Source: Tubulanus polymorphus
Taxonomy: Eukaryota > Nemertea > Palaeonemertea > Tubulaniformes > Tubulanidae
Direction of reading: 5' to 3'
Assembly (NCBI RefSeq): GCF_964204645.1
Contig: NC_134028.1
Coordinates: 7,977,001 to 8,041,000, forward strand
DNA length: 64,000 nt
The notes under the pieces are model-generated. The model was not told the DNA's origin, ran no database searches, and saw nothing but the letters and a program-made list of their open reading frames with translations. Both the position numbers and the translations under genes were made by a program. How positions within the stretch are numbered: the stretch's first letter is position 1; each line of letters starts with the position of its first letter. Positions 35,553 through 44,401 of this stretch are shown piece by piece.

Positions 35553-38544
35553 TTGAAAGCGATTTTGAAAGATTACCTTTCAAACTATCTAACTCACGCA
35601 TAACACGCGAGACGATTATAAGATCATCAACATAGACGGCCACTATAAGTAATCCAACATCGGTAAACTTTATAAACACACAGGGATCAGCAGCACTCTG
35701 CTGAAAACCCAACGACACTATATAACGTTTAAATTCGGTATTCCAACACCTGGGCGATTGCTGTAATCCATACAACGATTTTTTAAGTTTACAAACACGA
35801 TTATCTCCAGGTTGCGCATATCCATCAGGTTGTTGCATATATATCTCGTCATCTAAGGTACCATTTAGAAACGCTGTCACGACATCCATCTGGTGGACAA
35901 ATAATCCCTCCTGAGCTGCAAAAGCTAGCAAAGATCTTATAGAAGAGAACTTAGCGACAGGGGAGAAAGTTTCTTCGTAATCTATCCCATATTGTTGAGC
36001 GAATCCTTTCGCAACCAGACGAGCTTTATACCGATCTACAGCTCCGTCTTCACCAATTTTCGCTTTAAACACCCATTTACAGCCAATTGCTTTTCGACCT
36101 TGTGGTAAATCAACTAGATCCCACGTGTCATTATCAATTAGCGATTTAAATTCTGAATCTGCGGCCATTTTCCACTCAGTGGCTTCTTCACTTTCCATGG
36201 CCTCTTTTAAGCTTGTCGGTTCAAAAACATTAAGCGCCATGTGCTCCCACTCATTAGATTCGACCGCCAAATCGGCAAAGTCATCAATCATAAACCGCGA
36301 AACGGGTTTCCGGTTTCTGTCGCTTCTTCTTGGTTCAACCACCGTTGGTTGATCACATGATTCAGTTTCATTCTCGATGACTGTGGTTTCATCTAACACC
36401 TGTTCAGCAGACTGTCCAAAGTCATATTCATTGAAGGCTACGTCACGACGTTTGTATATTTTCCCATTATTGTCGATCAGGCGGTATCCCTTTGATTCCC
36501 GATCGTAACCAACAAAACGAAGTTTCACAGCCTTATCATCGAGTTTTTTACGATGCTTATCTGGTAACATAGCATAAGCAATACACCCGAACACTTTCAC
36601 GTGACTCAGGTCTGGTTTGCGGTCGTACCAGAGTTCATATGGAGTTCTATCCCCATTTAAAGACCTGGTTGGTAGTCGATTTTTCAAATACGCGGCGGTG
36701 GCGATCGCTTCAGCCCAATACGATTTAGATAATCCAGCATGAGCAACCATTGAACGCGCTTTTTCACAGAGAGTACGATTCAATCTCTCAGCTACGCCAT
36801 TTTGCTCGGGATTGTGCGGGAGAGAAGGCTCATGGCGTATGCCCTTCTCTTTTAAGTACGCAAGAAACTCGTTAGACATATATTCCCCGCCATTATCGGA
36901 TCGTAGGGTGCCTATACGTTCACCACTATCATTACACGCGACCGACTCGAACTCTTTAAACTTTCCGAAAACCTCAGATTTTTCACGAATGAAGTACACA
37001 GCCGAGCATCGACTGTAATCATCGGTAAATGACACAAAATACCGTTTTCCTCCGAGGGATTCCGTGCTCATCGGACCACACACATCACTATGCACAATTT
37101 GCATCTTTCTTTTCGACTTTATTCCACTCGAGGATTTAAATGGTTTTCGCGCCATTTTTCCTTTTACACAACCCTCACAGAATGACGTCAGGGGCCCGGG
37201 TTTAGCAACGTGTACCCCTTTAACAAGATCGTATTTTACCACACGCATGAGTAATTGAGGATTGACATGAGCGAGTCTTTGGTGCCATAGTTCCATCTCT
37301 TTGTTTACACCATTGACCGCAACAGCTGCACTTTCATCACCAGCGGTAATGTACTGTAGTTCAAACAACTTATCAGATAATAAACCAACGCCTTTCACAC
37401 ATCCGGTGTTAACCTGAATTATACATTTTGTATTTTTGAACTCAACAGTTAACCCCTTCTTTATCACGGTGCGCACTGAGAAAATATTACAGGCCAGGTC
37501 TGGTACATAGAGAACATATCCCATGACCTCACTCCCACTGGCTCCATCTTCCAGAAGAGTAGTCAGTCGTACCTTTCCGTGACCTTGGGCACATATCGGT
37601 CGTCCATCACCAAGACCTACTCGCTGTGGCTCATCAAATGCTACATAATCCAATAGAATGTTTCTATTCCACGTCATGTGGCTCGAAGCACCGGAATCAA
37701 TCAGCCATTTGCTGTGTTTCTCATTCGCATTTTTGCCCACTTGAAACGCATGATCCTCTTCATGAGGCATAGCCGCTGCCTTTGCCACGTGACCAGTTTT
37801 CTTCGAAGATCCACGATACGGAGATACAGGACAATCCCGGTGGAAGTGTCCTCGCTCACCACACCCAAAACACTTGGCTGGCGGTTTCAATTTCCCTGGA
37901 TGCCTACGACCATTCTTGTTTTCGGCTCCCAGTAACGCTGCAGCCTTATTGTTGGCTGTCGGCGTCGCATTGGTCTCCTTAAGCTTCATCTCCTCATGGA
38001 TGAGAGCTTGCTGAACAGACGACAATTTCAGCTGGTCATTGCGCGCTTCAAGAGCAGTCACCAGAGTTGCATAACTTCTGGGTAGGCTGCCAAGAAGGGT
38101 AACGACCTGATCTTCTTCATCAACCGGACTATTTATAGCTGCTAGCCTATCAGTTAAAAGTTTCATTTCTTTTAAGTGACCCTCAACTGACGTTCCCTCC
38201 TTCATTTCCATTCTAAAATACTTCTTTTTTAGATAGATCCTATGGTTTAAGGAATCTTTCTGGAAATGTTCTTCAAGTAACTTCCATGCTACTTTAGGCG
38301 ACTCCGTGGACGTTATCAGGTATATTTGCGACGGCGCGATCAACATAACAATCATTCCAAACGCTTTCGCCATTTTCGCTTCAAACTCATTTTTCTTGAG
38401 ATCATCAGCGTCCTCCGGAAGTGTCTCAGACCCATCAATGTATTTCCAAAGCTCTCGTGAGCGTAGCATATGCCGAACTTGAAAGCTCCATGTCGACCAG
38501 TTTCCACCATTCAATTTTTCAACGGTCCACTTTTCTTCAGCCAT
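35536..38544 (-). CDS. Copia gag-protease-integrase-RT polyprotein (1002 aa, frame-broken at its end)
   Basis: Retrotransposon polyprotein. Gag N-terminus about 1-220. CCHC zinc knuckle C225-C238. Aspartic protease DSGA at 283-286. Integrase zinc finger H421, H426, C456, C459. Catalytic integrase residues D487, D550, E586 with the D,D(35)E spacing. RT ending with YVDDLIIV at about 971-978. The frame then shifts and stops at 35536, and the continuation is in another frame from 35552 downward. Length and order are those of a single-ORF copia element. The ATG at 38544 is 136 bp inside the 5' LTR. Confidence 0.95.
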   Translation of the reverse strand: MAEEKWTVEKLNGGNWSTWSFQVRHMLRSRELWKYIDGSETLPEDADDLKKNEFEAKMAKAFGMIVMLIAPSQIYLITSTESPKVAWKLLEEHFQKDSLNHRIYLKKKYFRMEMKEGTSVEGHLKEMKLLTDRLAAINSPVDEEDQVVTLLGSLPRSYATLVTALEARNDQLKLSSVQQALIHEEMKLKETNATPTANNKAAALLGAENKNGRRHPGKLKPPAKCFGCGERGHFHRDCPVSPYRGSSKKTGHVAKAAAMPHEEDHAFQVGKNANEKHSKWLIDSGASSHMTWNRNILLDYVAFDEPQRVGLGDGRPICAQGHGKVRLTTLLEDGASGSEVMGYVLYVPDLACNIFSVRTVIKKGLTVEFKNTKCIIQVNTGCVKGVGLLSDKLFELQYITAGDESAAVAVNGVNKEMELWHQRLAHVNPQLLMRVVKYDLVKGVHVAKPGPLTSFCEGCVKGKMARKPFKSSSGIKSKRKMQIVHSDVCGPMSTESLGGKRYFVSFTDDYSRCSAVYFIREKSEVFGKFKEFESVACNDSGERIGTLRSDNGGEYMSNEFLAYLKEKGIRHEPSLPHNPEQNGVAERLNRTLCEKARSMVAHAGLSKSYWAEAIATAAYLKNRLPTRSLNGDRTPYELWYDRKPDLSHVKVFGCIAYAMLPDKHRKKLDDKAVKLRFVGYDRESKGYRLIDNNGKIYKRRDVAFNEYDFGQSAEQVLDETTVIENETESCDQPTVVEPRRSDRNRKPVSRFMIDDFADLAVESNEWEHMALNVFEPTSLKEAMESEEATEWKMAADSEFKSLIDNDTWDLVDLPQGRKAIGCKWVFKAKIGEDGAVDRYKARLVAKGFAQQYGIDYEETFSPVAKFSSIRSLLAFAAQEGLFVHQMDVVTAFLNGTLDDEIYMQQPDGYAQPGDNRVCKLKKSLYGLQQSPRCWNTEFKRYIVSLGFQQSAADPCVFIKFTDVGLLIVAVYVDDLIIVSRVMRELDSLKGNLSKSLSNERYG

Positions 38545-38679
38545 TATAGACGTTCACAATTCACAAGCTTTAAAACACCAAACAGTTCACCAGAACAGAC
38601 TGGACAAACAACGTCAATTCATTAACTTAATTAGTCCTCAATTAACAACATTCAACCATCGTAGCCTGGGCCCATAACC

Positions 38680-38922
38680 TGTTGTTACAGAGCTTGTAAG
38701 CAACACAAAACGGCGTGGAAGAAGAAATATTGAGACTACGTGTTTACTATATGACGTTCTATTGATAAGTAAGGATTCACACATACAAAGATAAAGCAGG
38801 AACATGTGGTACAAAACACATGGTACAATAAAGATCAAAAGTTCATGTAACCGCAACCACAAACTAAAACTACTTATGCATATTACTCATATCATAGGTT
38901 TTGGATAATACTATAAACAACA
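38680..38922 (-). repeat. Copia 5' LTR
   Basis: 243 bp; followed inward (38666-38679) by the half-tRNA-iMet primer-binding site GGTTATGGGCCCAG (minus strand), and outward by the GTTAA duplication (38923-38927). Confidence 0.95.
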
Positions 38923-39440
38923 GTTAAATTGCATTGTTTTCGCGACAGGAACTGATACGATTAGTATGTTTATAACCAAAATGAGAATGATTACGCACCG
39001 AGCAAATCTCGGCGTACATATCAAATACGAGACGCGATCGGAAAACGTACAACTGCCGCCCGTTCTAACGATATAGCTACGATTAACCAAGAACTTGTGG
39101 AAGCCATGCACAGTGTGAATGCTTCGTATATTTGGCAACTGGTCAGGAATTCATCACATATATAGGACCGATGTTCACGTGCAAGAGAACAAACTGTACC
39201 ACAGGCATCAACGTGAAATCTGTACAAACCAGAAAATCGCTGAGAGACAAAACTAACAGATAGTTAGCGTACGATAATCTGCGCAATCTACGATTAACAT
39301 CAACAGGAAAGTAGCCGAATTTTCGAAACTACCGAGCAGAAATACTATGGGTAAATAGATTATTAGAAATACGCGCAATTTCCCAGACATATTGACTACG
39401 GACGTGATGACAATATAACTGGTGTACGGTCGACCCACCG
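38923..39440 (-). pseudogene. Rhodopsin-family GPCR, 5' half (TM1-TM4), frameshifted
   Basis: Reading down the minus strand, TM1 (LIIYLPIVFLLGSFENSATF) is in one frame. TM2 (YANYLLVLSLSDFLVCTDF) is in a second frame after about 39295. TM3 (SCQIYEAFTLCMASTSSWLI) with ERA in place of DRY is in a third frame after about 39170. TM4 (CVIILILVINILIVSVPVAK) is in another after about 39040. At least three indels therefore break it. The last codons before the LTR join in frame with the TM5 exon at 34377. The N-terminus is lost at the LINE boundary near 39450. Confidence 0.75.
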
Positions 39441-39455
39441 ATGATGATTCAGTTG

Positions 39456-42230
39456 AGTTTTGATTTGATTTGATTTGAACACTTTATTTTTCAAATATAA
39501 TTTACAGCATAGTGTACAAAGCATAATACAAAATACAGTAAATTAGACCTGGAGGGGCCTGTAGAAACTAAGGAATAGTTTGTATAAAACAGGTCCCTCA
39601 AAAGAGAAAAGAAAAAAAGAGAAATGCAATAAAGAAAATAATATGCTCACAGTCAACCCTTAACACACAAAATGCAATCAAAGTAAACTATGATAACAGC
39701 TTGATTAAGATATAATCATTTAATAAGCCAGTTATTTTCTGAAATATTCCAAAAACAATAATTTTAGTTCGAATAACTGTATGATAAAATCAAGCACAAA
39801 GTTGCTTTCTATAATTTCTTAGGAACAGTTTAGAATTTTCCATGTTTTTTAGATTTTCACTGATGTTATTCCAAAGTAAAGGGCCGGATACTTTTACTGA
39901 AAATTTTCTTCTTAGACTATTGAAAGAAAGTGTTTGTAAATCTTGACGTCGCCGAGTATTGTGACTGTGGATTTGAAAATTTTGGTTCCAATAATTTTCG
40001 AATGATTTCGGTAATTCGGAGTGGACAGATCTGTAGATAAAAGTACCTAGCTGAAGTTTATTAATATCTTTGAGCTTGAGGATATTAAAAGCTTTGAATA
40101 AAGGGTCAGTGTGCGCCAAATAATAGGAATTAGAAATTAGCCTGATAGCTCTTTTTTGCAATACAATTAATGGCTGAAGTTTATTTTCAAAATTTCGTCC
40201 CCAAACTAAGTTACAATACTGGAGGTAAGGATCAATAAGCGACAAATAAAGGGTACGAAGAGAACTCACTGGCAGCTTATGTCTTACTCTATTTATTATA
40301 CCAATGCTTCGAGAAACTTTTTTTTCAACTGATTTTATTTGATCGTCCCAGGTTAAATTTCTGTCAATAAAAACTCCAAGAAAATTTGTGACATTGACTT
40401 GTTTGATCTCTATATTGTTAATTGATATTCTCAAGTTATGTTTCAATAGTTTACCGAACACCATAAATGACGTCTTCTTTACATTTAATGACAGCTTGTT
40501 TGTTTGAAACCAGGTATACAATTTTGATAATTCAATGTTTACTGTACGTACTAATCTGTCTAAATTAATGTCACTATAAAAGGCATTTGTGTCATCGGCA
40601 AACAATATAAGTTTTAACACATTAGAAAATTTAATACAGTCGTTTACATATAATAAAAAAAGCAAGGGACCTAAAATTGAGCCTTGGGGTACTCCAGTTT
40701 TAACGGTACATAACGAGGATTTATAATTTTGAATTTGAACAAATTGTTTTCTATTCTTCAAATAGTCTTCAAACCAGTTGTTAGAGATGCCTCTTATTCC
40801 ATAAAAACATAATTTTCTTAATAAGATTTCGTGATCAACGGTGTCAAAGGCTTTTGATAAATCTAAGAATACCCCAATAGTTGATTTGTTTTCTTCTAAA
40901 TTTTGTGAAATTTCATCAGTTATCAATGTTAAGGCCATGGCAGTTGAATGGTTCTTTCGAAAGCCGAACTGGTTTGGTTGAATGATATGAAACTTGTTAC
41001 AATATTCGGTTAATCGATTATACACTATCTTTTCGAGAATTTTAGAAAAGCAAGGCAGTACGGATATCGGTCTGTAATTATCAAAAGAGTCATTATTGCC
41101 AGCTTTATAGAGTGGACGTATTCGCGCTACCTTCAGTTCAGCCGGCACTATACCGGAATTTAAGCTACAGTTAAATATATGAGTTAGCGGGTATTTTACA
41201 GAATCAATTATTTTCTTAACTACTTTTACAGAGAAACCATCAGCACCAGCGCCTTTGCTGGGTGAGAAATCATTTACAATCTGACTGATTTCATCAGGGT
41301 GGGTCGGGAAAAAGAAAAAGTTTTCATTTACTGGATCTGTCAGATATTCACTGAAGTGGACACCTGTATCTGGTATTTGATTGGCTAGGTTGCTACCAAT
41401 GTTTACAAAGAAAGAATTAAATTCATTAGCGATATTTTCATAGCCGTTTACAACGATACCGTTCCTTTTGAAAGAGCAAGGTAATCTACACCGATCATTA
41501 GAAGATTTTCCAATTAGACTGTTTAAGATATTCCATGATTTTTTCATGTCGGATTTGGCTGCAAGTAATTTAGTCTCATAATACTTTTTCTCGGCATATT
41601 TGAGTGTACGAGACAAGGTACGTTTGTAATTCAAATAATTTTTCAAATGTGATCTATTACGCAAAGATTTTCTGTACAAGCGATTTTTGTGTTTAATACA
41701 TTTCAATAATCCAGATGATAACCACGGTTTATGTAATTTATTTTCGTTTATTTTACGGGGAGTTGAAAAAGGAAAACATTCATTATATAATTCCATGAAT
41801 TTAGTGTTAAATGCGCTGTATGAGAGTTGCGGGTCTGCATTACTATAGATATCCGACCAATCAGTGGCCAGAAGAGCTCTATTGAATTTTGAAATGTTAC
41901 GTTCACAATAGTTTCTGTTCGAAGTCACCTCTTGGTCAATTTTGGGCTCAACGTGATTACAGACAGTAAAAATAGGAAAATGATCCGAAATATCGGTACA
42001 AATAATACCCGTACTAAACACATGGCGAATATCGTTACAAAAAATATTATCTATAAGCGTCGAGGATGTGGGAGTGATTCTTGTGGGTTTATCAACTAAT
42101 GGAATGAACCCAAATGAAGTCATATTTTCTAAATAGTTATCAGTTGGTCTGTGGGCGTTAACTTGTAGTAAATCGATATTGAAATCGCCCATAAGATAGC
42201 ATACTTTGTCTTCTCTATTAATGTTTATGG
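39456..42230 (-). mobile_element. CR1/L2-like non-LTR retrotransposon, 5'-truncated
   Basis: Carries one intact reverse-transcriptase ORF and ends in a short pentamer tail (AAATC repeats at 39460-39480 on the minus strand), as CR1/L2-group elements do. At the 5' side the frame meets a stop near 42230, inside the endonuclease domain, so the N-terminal part is missing. It abuts the broken GPCR 5' end. Confidence 0.85.
39790..42192 (-). CDS. LINE endonuclease (C-terminal part) - reverse transcriptase, 800 aa
   Basis: Starts inside the APE-type endonuclease: GDFNIDLL (2-9) and SDHFPIF (69-75). RT motifs in order: NYRPISVLP (about 372-380), GVFLDLSKAFDTVDH (about 440-454), GVPQGSILGPLLFLLYVND (500-518) and the catalytic FADD (531-534), followed by the thumb and a C-terminal region with SLIDPYLQYCNLVWG. 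No internal stop or frameshift over 800 codons, so the copy is young. The conserved frame extends upstream of the first ATG to about 42225. CR1/L2/Jockey group by motif style; exact clade not resolved. Confidence 0.9.
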   Translation of the reverse strand: MGDFNIDLLQVNAHRPTDNYLENMTSFGFIPLVDKPTRITPTSSTLIDNIFCNDIRHVFSTGIICTDISDHFPIFTVCNHVEPKIDQEVTSNRNYCERNISKFNRALLATDWSDIYSNADPQLSYSAFNTKFMELYNECFPFSTPRKINENKLHKPWLSSGLLKCIKHKNRLYRKSLRNRSHLKNYLNYKRTLSRTLKYAEKKYYETKLLAAKSDMKKSWNILNSLIGKSSNDRCRLPCSFKRNGIVVNGYENIANEFNSFFVNIGSNLANQIPDTGVHFSEYLTDPVNENFFFFPTHPDEISQIVNDFSPSKGAGADGFSVKVVKKIIDSVKYPLTHIFNCSLNSGIVPAELKVARIRPLYKAGNNDSFDNYRPISVLPCFSKILEKIVYNRLTEYCNKFHIIQPNQFGFRKNHSTAMALTLITDEISQNLEENKSTIGVFLDLSKAFDTVDHEILLRKLCFYGIRGISNNWFEDYLKNRKQFVQIQNYKSSLCTVKTGVPQGSILGPLLFLLYVNDCIKFSNVLKLILFADDTNAFYSDINLDRLVRTVNIELSKLYTWFQTNKLSLNVKKTSFMVFGKLLKHNLRISINNIEIKQVNVTNFLGVFIDRNLTWDDQIKSVEKKVSRSIGIINRVRHKLPVSSLRTLYLSLIDPYLQYCNLVWGRNFENKLQPLIVLQKRAIRLISNSYYLAHTDPLFKAFNILKLKDINKLQLGTFIYRSVHSELPKSFENYWNQNFQIHSHNTRRRQDLQTLSFNSLRRKFSVKVSGPLLWNNISENLKNMENSKLFLRNYRKQLCA

Positions 42231-43829
42231 TTCATGATTCATGAAAAAAAATCAATGCTCCCCCATATATTATTATTCACTAGTGAAATTAGGTCTATTC
42301 AAATCCTTTTCATTTACAATTTACAATCTATTATGACTTAAGAAATCAATACATCGACACAATTTTGTGATAATGCACTATTATGAAAATAGAATAGAAT
42401 AGAATGAAAATAGAATAGACCGATTATTGAATTCGTTCCTGCTGTTTCGAAAAATGAAAATTGAAGTATTTTATGAAAGATCGAAATATTCGTACTGGAT
42501 AAAACGAGGTTACAGATAATTGAAATTTAAAAAAAAATAAATCAGTACTTTGCACGAAAAATTACCCATGTAAAAACTAAACTACGCACGTTGGCGGATC
42601 CAGCGGGGACGTACTCGGCGTGTGCCCCCCCCCCCCTATTTTTGCCAAGCAAATTTTTTTCAAGCCAATGTATATTAAATAATCCGCCCCTAATTCACTG
42701 ATAGTAACTATACAATAAAGATAAAAATCACTAGATCCTGCTCCGGTGCCAAAGTCAATTTTACTGAAATTTCGAAATCTGAACTACACGAAAGCTTGCG
42801 TATGTTAGATCGGCGTTATTCGAAAATCGGAAGGAATATCTAGGCTCAAAATTGTCCAGTTCATTGTCCTATTAAAATCTATCTTTAAGCCAGATCAACT
42901 TCTCGTCTGCCTACATCGGGACAGACATTCCAAAAAGTCTAGACGATTAGCGTACATTTCATGTGTTGGCCGCGTTGTTGATTCATTACTTAGAAAGAAA
43001 AAAGTAAACTGACTCAGAACCATGAGCCGAAAAGTCGGAAATTTATCAAAAGGAGTCGCGTAACAGTGTCACGTAGTGTGTCTGGATCAGTTAGTTTTCC
43101 TCCTAGAATGTTGTTCTATAGGGAGAGTCACCTTCTCTGTGCAAAGTAAGTTCAATTTGCAGTTTTGACAATTTTTCAGTTGATATCCCTTAATCAGACT
43201 TTTTCTTAGCCATACAATTTTGGAGTCTCTCAACCTATCCAATTACGCAAGTAGTGTCGCTCTATTTCTACTAGGGTCAAAATTAATTCAGATCTACGGA
43301 TTTGGAATCATCATATTTCGGCGAGGAGCCATAGTTTGACTTTCCTAGAGCCCATCCACGTAGTTCACCAACGTGCACTGAAAGCTTGCGTGAAATAGCA
43401 GTGAAATAAACAATTTTGGTTTGAAAATTTGATTCATTTAAACTACAAGTCCGTTATTAAATAGAGTACTAGTTATATGGAACCTTTTTCTGATAATGCG
43501 TGCCTATTCATTTATCGCGACCAGAGTAATTACAGGCTAGTTGTTGAAATTGTCCTCCTGGATCATAGTTGTGGGTTAGAGTTAACTCTTAAGATTAGTT
43601 CATTTTCACTGTTTTAACTCACGACTGTGGAACCGGGCCCCTGTAGTCTTGATGTTAGTTTGGCTGCGTCTGCTTTATCTATGGTGTGTTTCTGTTTCTC
43701 CTCTTTCATTTTTTCGCAATAAGTATGCCTTTCGGACAATCTGGATGAGAATGTTTTAAGACTTCGGTGTGGGCTTAGTCATCATGTCCATAAACGTACG
43801 CTGGCAAGCAAGGTTAATGGCTGTGCCAG
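42231..43829. other. Intergenic, repeat debris
   Basis: AT-rich DNA. A hAT-like fragment with ggcggatccagcgggg and a run of about 14 C lies at 42594-42690. A small imperfect palindrome at about 43537-43642 (ggttagagttaact...agttaac-like arms, ending gggcccctg) is probably another MITE. No ORF of interest. Confidence 0.4.
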
Positions 43830-44238
43830 TAGGCGCTTTTACGAAATTGAATCTGATTCGGTTTAGCTAAATCCGATTCGATGTCGGAAAACAAAAGGTT
43901 TAGTAAATCGAATCGTTTTTCGTAAATGAGTCGAATCAATTTATCAATTTAAAGGTCGGAATTCAAAAGAAAATGGGCGTCAATGGTGACCGAATTATTG
44001 ATAGATGATGGTCTGCGATAGATGTCTTATGCCCGCGGTCGAAGAGGACGCCATGTTGGATTTCACTGACTAAATCGCCACTAACTTGCTCGCCGAGCAA
44101 GTTAGTCGATTTAATAAATCAGTTTGGCTAAACCGCGTCCATAAACGAGTTGATTTACCAAATCTGATTCACTAAACCGCGTGCCGAAACGTGAAACTTA
44201 AATCGATTTACAAAGATTCAGTTTCGTAAAAGCGCCTA
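43830..44238. mobile_element. 409-bp MITE with 25-bp TIRs upstream of the LRR gene
   Basis: Termini TAGGCGCTTTTACGAAATTG and, inverted, CAGTTTCGTAAAAGCGCCTA differ at one base. The interior carries repeated gattcg/cgaatc and taaatcga motifs and no ORF. Ends 163 bp before the LRR gene's ATG, so it may overlap its promoter. Confidence 0.75.
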
Positions 44239-44401
44239 GTGCTATCCGTATTTTACTTATTCTTCGCAAAACTGTTGACTTCCGCTGTAATAAATTGTTG
44301 TATATCCAAGATGGACGTCCATCACCAAAACAAATAAAATTTTTGAGATAAATATTGGGTTTGCTAACTTCGCGTCATTTTACTAGTTATTTCTTCGAAC
44401 A

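Larger units (their letters stand above)
34383..38922 (-). mobile_element. Ty1/copia LTR retrotransposon, nearly full length
   Basis: 4.54 kb element with 243-bp LTRs (34383-34625 and 38680-38922) beginning TGTTGTTACAG and ending AAACAACA. I find a single mismatch between them. It is flanked by the 5-bp duplication GTTAA. The primer-binding site at 38666-38679 is complementary to the anticodon-loop half of initiator tRNA-Met, as is usual for copia elements. A purine-rich tract AAGTGGGAG (34626-34634 on the minus strand) abuts the 3' LTR. Domain order gag, protease, integrase, RT, RNase H is copia-type. It is inserted between TM4 and TM5 of a GPCR. Confidence 0.95.
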
